Positions 1 to 10,187 are shown, counted from the stretch's first letter. The stretch: 35,000 nt of DNA from Symsagittifera roscoffensis (GCF_963678635.1 NW_026970817.1:1-35000); one strand, 5' to 3'. Numbers and translations: made by a program. The notes: generated by a model from the sequence alone, not told the origin.

Positions 1-933
1 AAAAAAAGAAAAGAACTAAGAAGTAAGGGTTAACTAGCACCCTTAGCTTGTACTTCAACATTGTACTTCTTCAGTTTGTGTTAGCAATTTCCTCCAGTTT
101 TCTTTGGTTTTTAGAATTAACCAACTAGCTCGCATTTTTTTTTCTGGTTATCGGTTTTCCAATCACAAGCGATAGAGTCAAGTTGCAGCCATTGTTCAAT
201 CGAGTTCATGACGACGGTTAAGTAAAGAGAAGGAGACTCCGAGACCTTAGCTATAAATGGGTTACACGACGTTTTCTTAGGGGATTATTGATTGGTGTTT
301 CGATCGGTTGTTTTAGCGAGTTTGAATCCAGAGGAATTGCCAGGTTTGCGATTACCGATATCATCGCCGATTTTTTCACAGTAACGGATTCGAGAGTGTC
401 TGTCCTAGGTGTGTATCATTTCTTTGCATTTGTTACAAGTTTTGGCTAGCAGTGCTTCTGGTCTGTGTATGTCAGATTTCCTTCCTTCAATTTGCTCTTT
501 GGGTAAGAAATTGTTACACCTTGTCTCCGAAAATCAATCGAACATCGTTTCCTAGGAGGTTTTATCCGGCATCATCCGTTGAAAATAGTTCATGTTGTTT
601 GCTTTCTCCCATTTTTTGTCTATTAAAAGTTTTCATTCCAGTTTTTTTAGTGTTACCAGATGCTTTTCTAATAGGTTGTTCTAGTTAGTTTTGAGTTCAT
701 GTAACTCGGGAAACTAGATTTGTATTTCGGTTTCAAAGGAGTTTTCCTCGCCACGTAATGTTTTCATATTTTTTAAATTATTTTCATAGCCTTTGCGTGA
801 AAATAATGTTATTTTGCCTTCTACAATTCTGTCAAAGAAGCTGATAACTTCAGTTTTGATGTCAATCGCCAAATTCTAAAATCGTCTAACCTCACTACGA
901 ATTCAGTATCCGTACAGGAACATTTTTGTTGAT
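1..933. other. Unassigned T-rich region with one open frame lacking ATG
   Basis: No gene can be assigned here. The plus strand is open from 222 to 449 (75 codons, no ATG, bounded by TAA at 219 and TAG at 447). It reads with a fairly mixed composition, including RGIARFAITDIIADFF, and could be an internal exon. No convincing acceptor or donor pair brackets it, and a second frame over 290-380 is also open, so chance is a good alternative. The rest is T-rich on the plus strand, with short ORFs of low complexity that I regard as spurious. Confidence 0.2.
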
Positions 934-1190
934 CCCGGGTTGACCAAAACTTCTAATCATACAATTTCCATTTATGAAAATATTCTTGTCATACAATTCC
1001 ATACAATGCCATACGTACAGAACATTGTATGAAATCTCTAAAATAAACATTTTTCCATTTATGGAAATTGTATGACTAACAAATTGTCATAAATGGAAAT
1101 TGTATGACTAACAAATTGTCATAAATGGAAATTGTATGACTAAAAGTTTGCCATTTATGAAAATTGTATGACAAACACTTTCCGGGAAAA
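934..1190. repeat. Palindromic minisatellite element (family X)
   Basis: The element starts with CCCGGGTTGACCAAAACTTC, a 24-bp string that recurs exactly at 5401-5424; a CCGGGTTGACC core recurs reverse-complemented at about 28954. Inside are short units built on CATACAATTTCCATTTATG and its reverse complement. On the right side they form a tandem of about 32 bp (ATAAATGGAAATTGTATGAC plus ACAAATTGTC, roughly 1070-1170). The left units are in the opposite orientation to the right ones, so the whole block is a foldback. The right edge near 1182-1190 reads TTTCCGGGA, a possible short inverted match to the left TCCCGGG. Likely a non-autonomous mobile element. Confidence 0.55.
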
Positions 1191-2043
1191 AAACTTCATA
1201 GAAGACACAATTTACATTAAAGCACATCTACTAAGCCGTGCCATCTCTGAATAGAGAAGAAAACCTGAGAAAAAAAAGTTTTTTTTAGAAGTTGCAACCT
1301 CAGTTTCTTAATTTTCTGCAGGAAATCTTCTCAACTCTTTAGATAGCAGCAAGGTCTTAATCTGACCCCCAGGGTAAATAATGGAGAGAGGGTTACCTCA
1401 AAATATATTTTTCAAAAAAACCTGTATATTTCGGTGAGAATCTCCGGCAAACCATCTGCAGTTCGGCAATCACATCGTGAATCCATTTTTTCTGACATCC
1501 ACAGCTGCATTTCCTATAAAGATCATTATAACTCAAGAAAGAACACAAAAACGAAAGCATCGACAGTATTGGGGTCGTTAACCAACAAAAAAAAAGCGTG
1601 TTAGAAAAAAAAATTGCTTTGCCCTGATATACGAGCTGTCTTTGCTTTCTGTTTTAATCGGATGTCATAGTTGGTGGACCGGACAACGAAAACAGTAAGT
1701 AAACGGATTTGTTCAATGCAGATTCTATTCCATAGTTTTATTAGCAATCCTTTTAAAAATTTAAGATTTTATAGTAAGTGTCTTTTAATGGACTTGGAGA
1801 TTCTAATTTCAAAGTTTTCAAGCTTACGCAAAACTTAAGGGAAACAACTTACGTGAAGTTTGGATTGTGTTTATTTTATTTTCGACTTTCAAATGGAGCT
1901 CATTGGAGCATGTTATTTTGATCCCTAGAGCGGATTACTCAGACAGGAGAGCAAACTCTAAACATGACTAACAAAGAAAAAAAAATTGCTTTGCCCTGAT
2001 ATACGAGCAGTCTTGCACTTCCCCCTTAGAATAAGTAAATACT
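1191..2043. other. Repeat-bearing spacer with two fragments of the M-element 5' end
   Basis: No gene seen. Two near-identical strings, about 1613-1641 and 1985-2013, read ATTGCTTTGCCCTGATATAC followed by GAGC. They are the reverse complement of the first ~25 bases of element M (AAGACTGCTCGTAT then CAGGGC), so they are terminal fragments in the opposite orientation. Confidence 0.4.
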
Positions 2044-2385
2044 AAATTGATTTCATACAAACTATAAACTGCATTGAAGCATACAAATTATAAACAAAGA
2101 GAAAAAGTAAAGTCTAAACTTAAAACATCAACAAAATTTTTTGATTTTCTGTTATACTCGTCAATCAAAAAATATGACTGTTTCGAAATGAATTAGTATG
2201 AAGGCATGTCATTGAAATTTTTTTGATGTGTGATCTAAAAAAACTGAAACCAGTATTGTGGAAATGAGCTGAAGAAAAAACTATTTTTTCTATGTTTCTT
2301 ATTGTTTGTGGTTGTTTTCTGGTCAAAACAGCGCAGAAAAGCTTGATTTTTTAAATGGGATTTGAAAATATTGTTTATTGGGCGT
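2044..2385. repeat. 342-bp direct repeat D, copy 1
   Basis: Starts AAATTGATTTCATACAAACT and ends TTTATTGGGCGT. It matches 4211-4552 base for base over almost its whole 342 bp, with only a few differences (for example TCTAAAAAAACTG against TCTAAAACAACTG). A 63-bp piece of the same sequence is at 5423-5485. The small ORFs on its minus strand occur in both copies and look non-coding. The near-identity implies a recent copy event. Confidence 0.9.
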
Positions 2386-2435
2386 AATCCTGATATCCTT
2401 TTAACTTTACAAAACATGGTCGCATGTGAAATATG

Positions 2436-2916
2436 TTTTGGAGCAGTAATAACATAAACGACATAAAAAAATAAATCAAATAAAATAAAATGAAATTTTT
2501 TTTTCTAAAATTTTAAAATTTTTCTATGAAAATCATCCCCCCCCACACGCCATATAAAGTTGAAAATGAGAGATTTTGCTTAGTAACAAATCAACTATGA
2601 CAAAAAAGCTTCCTTCAAACAAATTGGAACGATTTCTAAGACGAATTAAAACTCGCTTACGCATTTATAGTGCGAAATATGTCGCGCGTTTTTTGTCTCA
2701 AATTGGTCAAAATGGCAATCTTTTACCCTCATAAGTTTACAAAAAATCTCACAGGTATATATCTTTTCAAATTTAAGCTCAGGACAACTAGCCCTATGAA
2801 TGATATAAAAAAAAATCCATCAAAAATGGCTAGTTAAAAAGTCAAAATTGTCTGAAGAAAAAAAATCCCCCACGAGCACAAATATTCCGTTACATTCTTA
2901 TCGAAAGTCGGAACAA
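2436..2916 (+). mobile_element. Element M copy 1 (lacks the first ~50 bp)
   Basis: Begins in the GGAGCAGTAATAACAT part of the family and runs to the family's 3' end GAAAGTCGGAACAA. It shares with the other copies the T/A-rich block, ATCATCCCCCCCCACACGCC, the GCG-rich inverted pair near 2670-2690, and the AAATTGGTCAAAATGGC string. The 3' terminus was later the target of a SINE insertion, giving a 13-bp target duplication at 2904-2916 and 3049-3061. Only non-coding sequence is seen. Confidence 0.8.
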
Positions 2917-3048
2917 CTACCCAGCCCAGAAAAATAGCCAAAGGATATTTGCAAACATATCTTAACCAAGAGCACAGGCTCTCCGTGAAGAGCTGAAAAG
3001 CTCGTATGTTGAACCTTTCCCTTGCCGATAAATCGTCTTGACTCTTCA
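2917..3048 (+). mobile_element. 5'-truncated SINE inserted in element M
   Basis: This 132-bp insert starts CTACCCAGCCCAGAAAAATA and ends in CTTGCCGATAAATCGTCTTG plus ACTCTTC. It aligns to the body and tail of the complete SINE at 29561-29790, which shares ACCCAGCCCAGAAACATA, the AGCTC motif and the GGATAAATGGTCTT tail. The tRNA-derived head is missing, as expected for 5'-truncated target-primed reverse transcription. It is flanked by a perfect 13-bp direct duplication (AAAGTCGGAACAA). Confidence 0.75.
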
Positions 3049-3214
3049 AAAGTCGGAACAAAAAGAATTTTGGCATTTTATGAAAAAAAATAGTTCAGCT
3101 TGCTGAATCAAAATGGATCACCAAAAACAAAATGGTTCAAGTTTTAAAGAGTTTTTTAAATCCCCTTACGCTCATTTATTTTTTAAAGTATCACATCTAC
3201 CCGCATTGGAGTTC

Positions 3215-3610
3215 CATGAATAAAAATCGATTATAATTGAGCTTCCTTGTCAGTGTCCACAAAATTGAAAACAAATCAATTATAATCAATTAAAAATGAT
3301 TCATAAAATTACTGTTTTTCGAGGCAACAAAATCCTTTTTTTTATCCAATATAATCGGTTTATTTTCACTTTCGTGGACACTGACAATGAAACTAAATTA
3401 TAATCGATTTTTTCCACTTTACTGAGATGCGATTTTCAGTGTCCACAAAATTGAAAACAAATCGATTATAATCAATTAAAAATGATTCATAAAAATACTG
3501 TTTTTCGAAGCAACAAAATCCTTTTTTCATCCAATATAATCGGTTTATTTTCACTTTTGTGGACACTGACAATGAAACTAAATTATAATCGATTTTTTCC
3601 ACTTTATTGA
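3215..3610. mobile_element. Palindromic MITE, tandemly duplicated
   Basis: Each of two units has long inverted repeats. The left arm reads GTCAGTGTCCACAAAATTGA and the right arm ends TTTTGTGGACACTGAC. The cores are 3249-3385 and 3437-3570. The arms extend outward: AAAAATCGATTATAATTGAG left of the first unit mirrors CTAAATTATAATCGATTTTT right of it. The units repeat head to tail with a period of about 187 bp, together with their right-hand spacer. Sequence at 3770-3930 has the same ATAATCGATT and AAATGGATTTTTTTCCACTC style and may be a decayed third unit. Confidence 0.75.
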
Positions 3611-3611
3611 G

Positions 3612-4210
3612 ATGCGATTTTCAGGTAGGGGTGGGTTCAGGCTGGGGGGGGGGGGGGTTTCAGGTGGTGGGGGTGTTTCAGGTGGGGGTTCAGTGGGGAA
3701 GGGGAGCAAAGGGGCAAACGTTAGGGGGATTGAAGGGGAGCAAAGGGGCAAACGTTGTAATATTGTAAATATAATCGATTCCCATGTTACTTTCAGACAT
3801 CAAAATTAGACTAAAAATAGATTTAAATCCATTTTTTCTCGCCAAAACAAATAGCATTATAATTCATTTTGAATCCATTATAGAGGATTTTATAATAGGT
3901 AGGAAATCACATTTAAATGGATTTTTTTCCACTCTATTTTGTTTCGCGCTACGTGCAAAATTTTGCAAGAATTTCAGCATTTACCAAGTGGGTGATGCGG
4001 AAACTTTGCAAAGCGAGTGTACGGCCTGACCTAAACCATTTCAAAACCTAATCTCAAATTTCAAAAAAAAATCCGTTGAGCGAAACCCATTCGCAATCAA
4101 CACCCCCCCCCCCCTCCCCCAAGCCCCCCCCCCCCTCAACGTTTGCCCCTTTGCTCCCCTTCAATCCCCTAACGTTTGCTCCTTTGCTTCCCTCCCCCCA
4201 CTGAACCCCC
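3612..4210. repeat. Inverted pair of G-rich and C-rich arms (foldback)
   Basis: The left arm (about 3625-3755) is nearly pure G with TTCAG interruptions, a G14 run, and two GGGGAGCAAAGGGGCAAACG motifs. The right arm (about 4100-4210) is its reverse complement in the same order, ending in CCCCCACTGAACCCCC. The arms flank about 340 bp of A+T-rich sequence and the right arm directly abuts copy 2 of repeat D. The G tracts could form quadruplexes. The small plus-strand ORF over the G-rich arm (Gly-rich) is a composition artefact. Confidence 0.75.
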
Positions 4211-4552
4211 AAATTGATTTCATACAAACTATAAACTGCATTGAAGCATACAAACTATAAACATAGAGAAAAAGTAAAGTCTAAACTTAAAACATCAACA
4301 AAATTTTTTGATTTTCTGTTATACTCGTCAATCAAAAAATATGACTGTTTCGAAATGAATTAGTATGAAGGCATGTCATTGAAATTTTTTTGATGTGTGA
4401 TCTAAAACAACTGAAACCAGTATTGTGGAAATGAGCTGAAGAAAAAACTATTTTTTCTATGTTTCTTATTGTTTGTGGTTGTTTTCTGGTCAAAACAGCG
4501 CAGAAAAGCTTGATTTTTTAAATGGGATTTGAAAATATTGTTTATTGGGCGT
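4211..4552. repeat. 342-bp direct repeat D, copy 2
   Basis: Near-identical to 2044-2385 and starting immediately after the C-rich arm. The bases beyond the shared TTTATTGGGCGT end differ completely (GAGCCATGAGC here, AATCCTGATATC in copy 1), which fixes the right edge. Confidence 0.9.
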
Positions 4553-6917
4553 GAGCCATGAGCAAAGATCAGAGCTGCAGAGAGCAAAATATACTCGAGA
4601 GGACTTTTTTAACGCAAACTATTGCGTTTAACGAAATCTTTTAAATTGTGCTTATTTAAGTTTTCCAGCGGTATTGAGAAGTAAGACTAGGCAAAATTTT
4701 TTCAAATGACTTTTTCGCTGTTAACGTTCTAGGCTGATTTTTGTCCATAAAACAAGCTACTATTAGAAAACTCAATCGAGAAAAATCAAAAGCAGTACAA
4801 TCAAAAGCAGTACAACACTTTAAAAAACGTTTTCAAACGCGACCAGGTGGTGAAAATGCATATATATTGCAATCATTTGGCCGACCATCTGGATAAATTA
4901 AGAAAAAAGCTGGCTTAACGTGATGCTAATTTGGCCTTTTTGTCACCCGGTATCTATCTAGTTTGGAGTTTTTAAAATGAGATTTTGGGTTCTCCGCGTT
5001 TGTTGTTGGAGATTCTGGTTTTTAGGTTTGTTCGATTAAAATTAGTTCAATTGTTTATGAACATGTCTCACGTACTTATTGAGCTATCTCCCAATAAAAG
5101 ACTGCTTAATTGATCCAAAATTGGTATGTTTTTTAATCGAGTTTTTAGTTTGCGTCCTAGTTTTTGTCGGCACAGTTTCCATTTTCATGTCAGACGCAAT
5201 TATCTGGTACGACTTTTTAATAGCCTAGATTTTTTAGCATTGGATTCTAAATTAGTTGCTTCGCACTTTGTAAATTTCTCAACTATGATTTTAAATAACT
5301 TTTCAGGCTAAACATGTTTTTTTGTTAAATGGTTTAGGTTTATGTTTCACGAGTGAAGTAAAATCACAATGAGAACTTTGAATGGAAAATATGACTCCTA
5401 CCCGGGTTGACCAAAACTTCTAATTTTTTTGATGTGTGATCTAAAACAACTGAAACCAGTATTGTGGAAATGAGCTGAAGAAAAATTTTCTGCGAGCTTT
5501 TCCGAAACTCCAGACAAAAGGTATTTTGATCAAAATTACTGCGCTGTAGGAAAATTCAAAAAAAACAGCTTAAAGTTTTTTTTGGTGAGATTTCGATTTT
5601 AAAAACCTTCTCAAAATTAGTGTATTTTGGCGCCCAGAGAACATTTTTAGGGTCGGTCAGCTAAAAATAGATGTCTTAAAAGAAAAATTCCACAGGGGGT
5701 TTTTCGGGTCAACAGTGGGTCAAATCCTTGTGGAGGAGGGAAAATATGCAAACCCACGCCCCCTTAAATCCGGTTCAATGCTGAATAAACTAAAAATTAT
5801 CAAAAAAAAAACTTTTTTGCTGGTTAACTGCGTAATGATTTCATGGTGAATTTAAGGTAATAAACTGATTCCTTAACAAGCAATCAGATCTAAATAGAAA
5901 AAGAACACGCCTGGAGCATTGTGAAAATGAATTATCTAAAAAACTGTAATTAAAAATTCAGTTCTTACTGGAGTTTTTTAGAAAGCTCTGTTGATTTTTA
6001 ATTCCAAAACAATCAAAAGCAATATGATGAAGAAGTAAGGCACCATAAAAACCCAATGTGCTCAGTTTTATTGCAATTATAAGATTAACAACAGATTTTC
6101 TTCGATATATTTTGCAAAAAAAAAATAGATTATCCTGAAAAAACGTGGAGATAGTTTAAGATCAACATCTAATTGAATCGGAAACTCAGAGCAATAAAAC
6201 AGGAACTTTGCGACCATAAACTAACTAGAACTTGTCAAAAGAGAATCAAATTTTGTTGGAAGTTTTTCACACGTTACTGATGGTCTGCTTTTCAAAAGAA
6301 ATCAACGAAAATAATGACCAAAAAATTGCGCTGTTGTGGCGCGCACTTCCCCCTAAAATAAATAAGGAGGTAGGGAGTTATAAGGAGAAAATCCCGATCT
6401 TTGTATCTACTGACGAACCTCGAGTCTTTTCGGCTATAACCCCACCCCCTAAATGATTTAAAAAAAAAGAAAAATTTCCTTTCAAAGTTTGACTGATTTT
6501 GCTTAAAATGCAGGCTGACAACCCGAGCGTTAAGCCAAGCTAAAATAGGGGGTGGGAGTACTAACGCGGCTTAGTCTATCAATCATGAGCAAAAATTCTC
6601 TGAGGTTTATTAAAATTGGGCTAAAATTCTGATTTGGTTTTTGATCAGGTGTCTTTTTTAGTGTTACTTTAGGGTAGATTCAGAAATCGAAAGCTTGCCA
6701 GAATGCCGCTCCAAGAGTAAATAAACCAGCCGAAGTGTAAACCAACCAGAAACTCGCGGAGTATATACGCCAGCCGAAAAGTTACATCATACGATTGAGT
6801 TTGCAAAAATTTAGCGTAAAAAATTCAAATTGGAAAACTAATTACTGGTTACTCAATATTACAAAGCAACAACCAATACAAAATACGAGATCCATAAAAA
6901 AACGCTAGAATTCAAAG
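4553..6917. other. Unassigned A+T-rich region with repeat fragments
   Basis: No gene can be supported. The 24-bp family X terminus recurs at 5401-5424 and is immediately followed by a 63-bp piece of repeat D (5423-5485), a junction of two repeats. ORFs at 5126-5311 and 6232-6456 have no recognisable motif and the second has no ATG. About 5540-6220 and 6460-6900 hold nothing I recognise. Confidence 0.4.
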
Positions 6918-7421
6918 TTAATCAAACCAGGTTGCAACTTTACTGGGAAAATACAAAATATCACTCTTCATAACCAGATTTTCTGCTATCGGAAGACTGA
7001 CTGGTTTTCTGACAACTTTTTTTTCCATTTTTTGCGCTGTAATTTGGAGTGGTGCCGCATCACCTTCTCGCATGATTTCGAGGCCAAATGGACGATCTGT
7101 TTCTAGGATTATTCTCGTGTCGATTAACCCTTTTGCGTCGTGAAACACCAGCCATCCATTTAAAGTGAGTTGATTTTTCCTGGAGTGCAAGAAACTAACT
7201 AGTTTTATACTAGGAAACATTTGGCGTAATTTCAGCTTCATTTCAGCCAAACTTCCAACTTGTGTCAAATTTCTGAATCGGAGAGTTCTCGGACATTTAC
7301 TTTGAGCAATCCATTTTTTCTGCTGCTTAGCCTTTGCTTTAGGGGCGAGAGCAGACTTTAAGGTAGAAGCAGTCTTCGTGGTATGAGTAGTCTTAGTCTT
7401 CGCATCGAATGTACTTGCCAT
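6918..7421 (-). CDS. Lys-rich RRM-like protein, intact single exon (167 aa)
   Basis: The frame opens with ATG at 7421 in a good context (purine at -3, G at +4) and ends with TAA at 6918, without introns. Residues 1-40 are basic and Ala/Thr/Lys rich (ALAPKAKAKQQKKW). Residues 43-115 look like an RNA-recognition-motif fold: CPRTLRFRNL fits RNP2/beta-1, a helix follows (SLAEMKLKLRQMF), and NGWLVFHDAKGL fits RNP1/beta-3. A shorter basic tail (KMEKKVVRKP) follows. If the reading is right, it would bind RNA, probably in the nucleus or nucleolus. Mixed codon usage and an intact frame amid decayed sequence argue for a real gene, but it could be a retrocopy or transposon cargo. I do not recognise a specific ortholog. 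Confidence 0.5.
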   Translation of the reverse strand: MASTFDAKTKTTHTTKTASTLKSALAPKAKAKQQKKWIAQSKCPRTLRFRNLTQVGSLAEMKLKLRQMFPSIKLVSFLHSRKNQLTLNGWLVFHDAKGLIDTRIILETDRPFGLEIMREGDAAPLQITAQKMEKKVVRKPVSLPIAENLVMKSDILYFPSKVATWFD

Positions 7422-8620
7422 CTCTTTTTTAACAGCATTTTTTTTCTAGAAAACCAAGCATTTGAGCCAAAAACAATTTCCTCAAATTAGGACATTTTCT
7501 ACACAGAGGCAACACAAACATAAAAAAAAACAAGTCGAAAGAACTAGGTGAGTGAATCAAAACTTTCGTAAAATTCGAGAAAAAAAAACATCTAAAGCTG
7601 GAGTTACCTGTTTGACATTCTTAAAATTTGTTTTATTCATGCGGTATAAATTGTGTAATATCAAAATTAAGCCCTACCAATATAAAGGAGATAAAGCACA
7701 AAAAAATAAAGAAAACAAAAATGTTTAAGAAATCCAGAACCAAAAAGTTTTCTTATGTCTCGATAAAAATACTTAGAGGCCTAGCTACAGCTGGAGGTAG
7801 GTTTTTTGATAACTATTTTAAAATGGCAGATGTGATTGATGTGAAATTTCAAAATTTGACTTTGCCAAAAAACCATAGCTGTTTCTATACAAAGGAAAAA
7901 GTGAAGGCCGAAAACTTATGAGAAATTGAAACCTTCGTACGAACAAAACAAAAGGTAAGAAGAAAAAAACTAATGAGACGCGGCTTCAACAGGAAATTTT
8001 TCGTAACCGGTTAAAACGATTGAACCTCGGAGTTTACAAGAAACGTTATAAAAACGAACAAAAGTTCAAAAAGTGGCTTTCCGAAAAAATAGGTTTTTTT
8101 ATTGTAGAAAGAAGGTCGCATCCGCGTTAGCAGAGAAGACTTTCAAATAAGAGTTTCTCGATTGACCAAAAAAATCAAAAATTGGCTGAGAAAAGGCAAA
8201 AAATTTCCAAAAAATGATCTGTAAATCAAAACTATTACTTTTTTAAAAAATCATCCTTTACTTTAATTGTGAAAAACTTTTGGGCGTAGTCGCTTATACA
8301 GAAGAGATTTTCATAACCTGTTATTTTGATTGAACGCAGAAACTCAGAATACAGAAGATAGTTTTCGGAAAAAAGCAATAACTTTCAAAATTAAATATAA
8401 GGCAAGCAATTTATAAAAATTATTAGAAAATTTAATAAATCCAGCAAGTTAGCCGACAAAAATTAGGACGACATCCATAAGCCGACCAAAAATCAATTTT
8501 ATTCTGAAAAAAATTCCCAGGCACAAACCTTCCACCACATAGTTGTTAGACATGTCAACAAGATTGAGCATGAGACATGAGCATGTCTGCAATTGATTCA
8601 ACTGATTATGTTAATTTAAT
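7422..8620 (+). other. Lysine-rich broken open frames (possible pseudogene)
   Basis: Upstream of and divergent from the RRM-like gene. An ATG at 7721 opens a frame ending at 7921. The same frame then continues past the TGA for about 30 more codons to a consensus donor-like CAAAAGGTAAGAAG. A neighbouring frame (about 7957-8130) reads through TRLQQEIFRNRLKRLNLGVY and KKWLSEK. A third (about 8113-8224) reads GRIRVSREDFQIRVSRL and ends LRKGKKFPKNDL with a stop. All are on one strand and very K/R rich. They could be pieces of one gene broken by indels or with missed introns, or only an effect of A-rich sequence. No family is recognised. Confidence 0.2.
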
Positions 8621-8639
8621 TGTTATCCCGAAAAAAGTC

Positions 8640-9480
8640 TAAATTCCGATTTGATGAGATTTGCTAGTCGCAAACTTAGAAACATTGAGCTCAAAACGTC
8701 ACTGTTTTTTCGACACAGCCGCGAAGCCATGCTTCGCACCACTTTCGATACAGAACAACAAAAAAAATCGAGAAAAAAATATCCAAACAAAAATTCGAAA
8801 ATGACGAAAATAATAGATCTTTGAAAAGGAATCAGGCATGTTTTGAAATGAAAAAATGCGACGACAACGAAAATGAGTAACAAAGCCGAAAATACCTCAG
8901 AAGAAACCTTCCAAGTAAAAAATCAACAAGTCTTATGACTTACAAAAAGTTAACGTTCCAACTCGCCCTAAACACACAAACAAAAAGATTAAATTGCTCG
9001 TCAAATGAAACAATATGAAGCCAATAAGCCGATATAAAAAGCTGAAATAAATTCAAACGAAAATTTAAAAAATCAATAATGTCAAAAATTTTTAATTACC
9101 CCATCAACTTCAAAAGACCCAGGCACAATGTGAAAAACCTGAATGTTGAAAATCAATATCGGAACAAAAAGTCGATCACGTTTTTCAAAACAAAAAGTTC
9201 AATAGCAGAAAAGTAAATTTGAGCTTGAAAAAACTGCAAGAAAAATAAAAACCAAACAAAATCACAATGACCTATAAAACAATATTCACTACCCTCATGA
9301 CTGGAGGCTTTTTCGGAACTCCCCATCAGCATGAAAACACACACGCACAAACAATTTTTTCGCTTGTCCAAAGACGCTATATGAGGCCAATAGCTGATAT
9401 AAGAGGTGCCGACACCTTTTCAGCCAAATAAAGAAAAAACGATTCTGAAATTCGGTAAATATCCTAACAACAAAAAACAT
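8640..9480 (+). repeat. Repeat family R, diverged units
   Basis: Carries the R hairpin 1 at 8721-8737 (GCGAAGC-CAT-GCTTCGC) preceded by GACACAG. Further on are AAAAAGTCGATCACGTTTTT at about 9167, a TATA-like CCTATAAAACAATATTCACT at 9271, and a second TATA-like GCTGATATAAGAG near 9390. The same order of motifs recurs in the other R blocks. Small ORFs on the minus strand are repeat shadows. Confidence 0.5.
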
Positions 9481-10187
9481 TTAACGAAAAAAAGCTTGCA
9501 TAATTGATACAATGCTTTGCTTTGTGGTGACAAGCGAGAAAATGAGAAAAAGCAGCTCTAGAAAGTGCAATAAGAAAAATAGGAAAAAGCGCCGAATCAG
9601 CAAATATTCTGCGACCTACTGCAATCAAAAGACATCGAGTATCGTGCACCATCAACTCAGCCACACACGATTAACCACCGACAAACAATATTCGAGAATA
9701 AAGCAGCTACATTTGTTTATAAATTTTCAATGTGATTCAGCAAATAGGCAAAATGCACCAAATACAAGTAGACACAATTTAGAACATAACAAAATGAAGG
9801 CATCTAAAAAAATCAACATGTAGCAGATCTCAAAGCATTAAGCTAAATTATGTATAGATTATGCGTTTCAAAAATTTGCGAGATATATTGAAATAGAAAA
9901 AAATCTAAAATCGAGTTTTTGTTATGTAATTTGAAAAAAATATATATATATAAATATATATATATCAATAACGCTATCAATAAATAATATTTGCGACTTA
10001 GGTTAGAAAAAAGGAAAGGTCTTAATAAAACACTAAGCTGACGCTAGTGCAAAAAAAATTCATCGTTTACTTGATACTTTTTTACGGATAAAGAGTCTAG
10101 TACCCGGTTGCAACACCCCTGCTTATCGCTTAACACCATTGCGTGATTATGGGTAATTTTCCGAACAAATCACTTTGATCTACTCAC
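9481..10187. other. A+T-rich spacer with TA microsatellite
   Basis: Contains a (TA)n-type tract at about 9940-9966. The ORF at 9512-9823 includes an AGAAAAAGCAGCTCTAGAAA string that recurs in similar form near 24712, so it is treated as repeat. At about 10090-10135 the string GTCTAGTACCCGGTTGCAAC followed by GCTTATCGC resembles 13578-13618. Nothing else is recognised. Confidence 0.4.

Noticed and set aside
2235-2417. Minus-strand ORFs shared by 2235-2417 and 4402-4587
   Set aside because: The shared peptide reflects the 342-bp DNA repeat; the frames end in different sequence and have no motif.
3612-3809. Glycine-rich plus-strand ORF
   Set aside because: It is the translation of the G-tract arm of an inverted repeat, with no coding character outside it.
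8107-8121. A 15-base intron (GTTTTTTTATTGTAG) joining two lysine-rich frames
   Set aside because: Its length is a multiple of three and would not join the two frames, and other introns here are 60-225 bp.
9512-9823. Plus-strand 103-codon basic ORF
   Set aside because: Part of it recurs as diverged, non-open repeat near 24712; the composition follows A-rich DNA.
9940-9966. TA-rich tract as an origin or promoter
   Set aside because: A simple TA microsatellite with no associated gene start or other origin signals.
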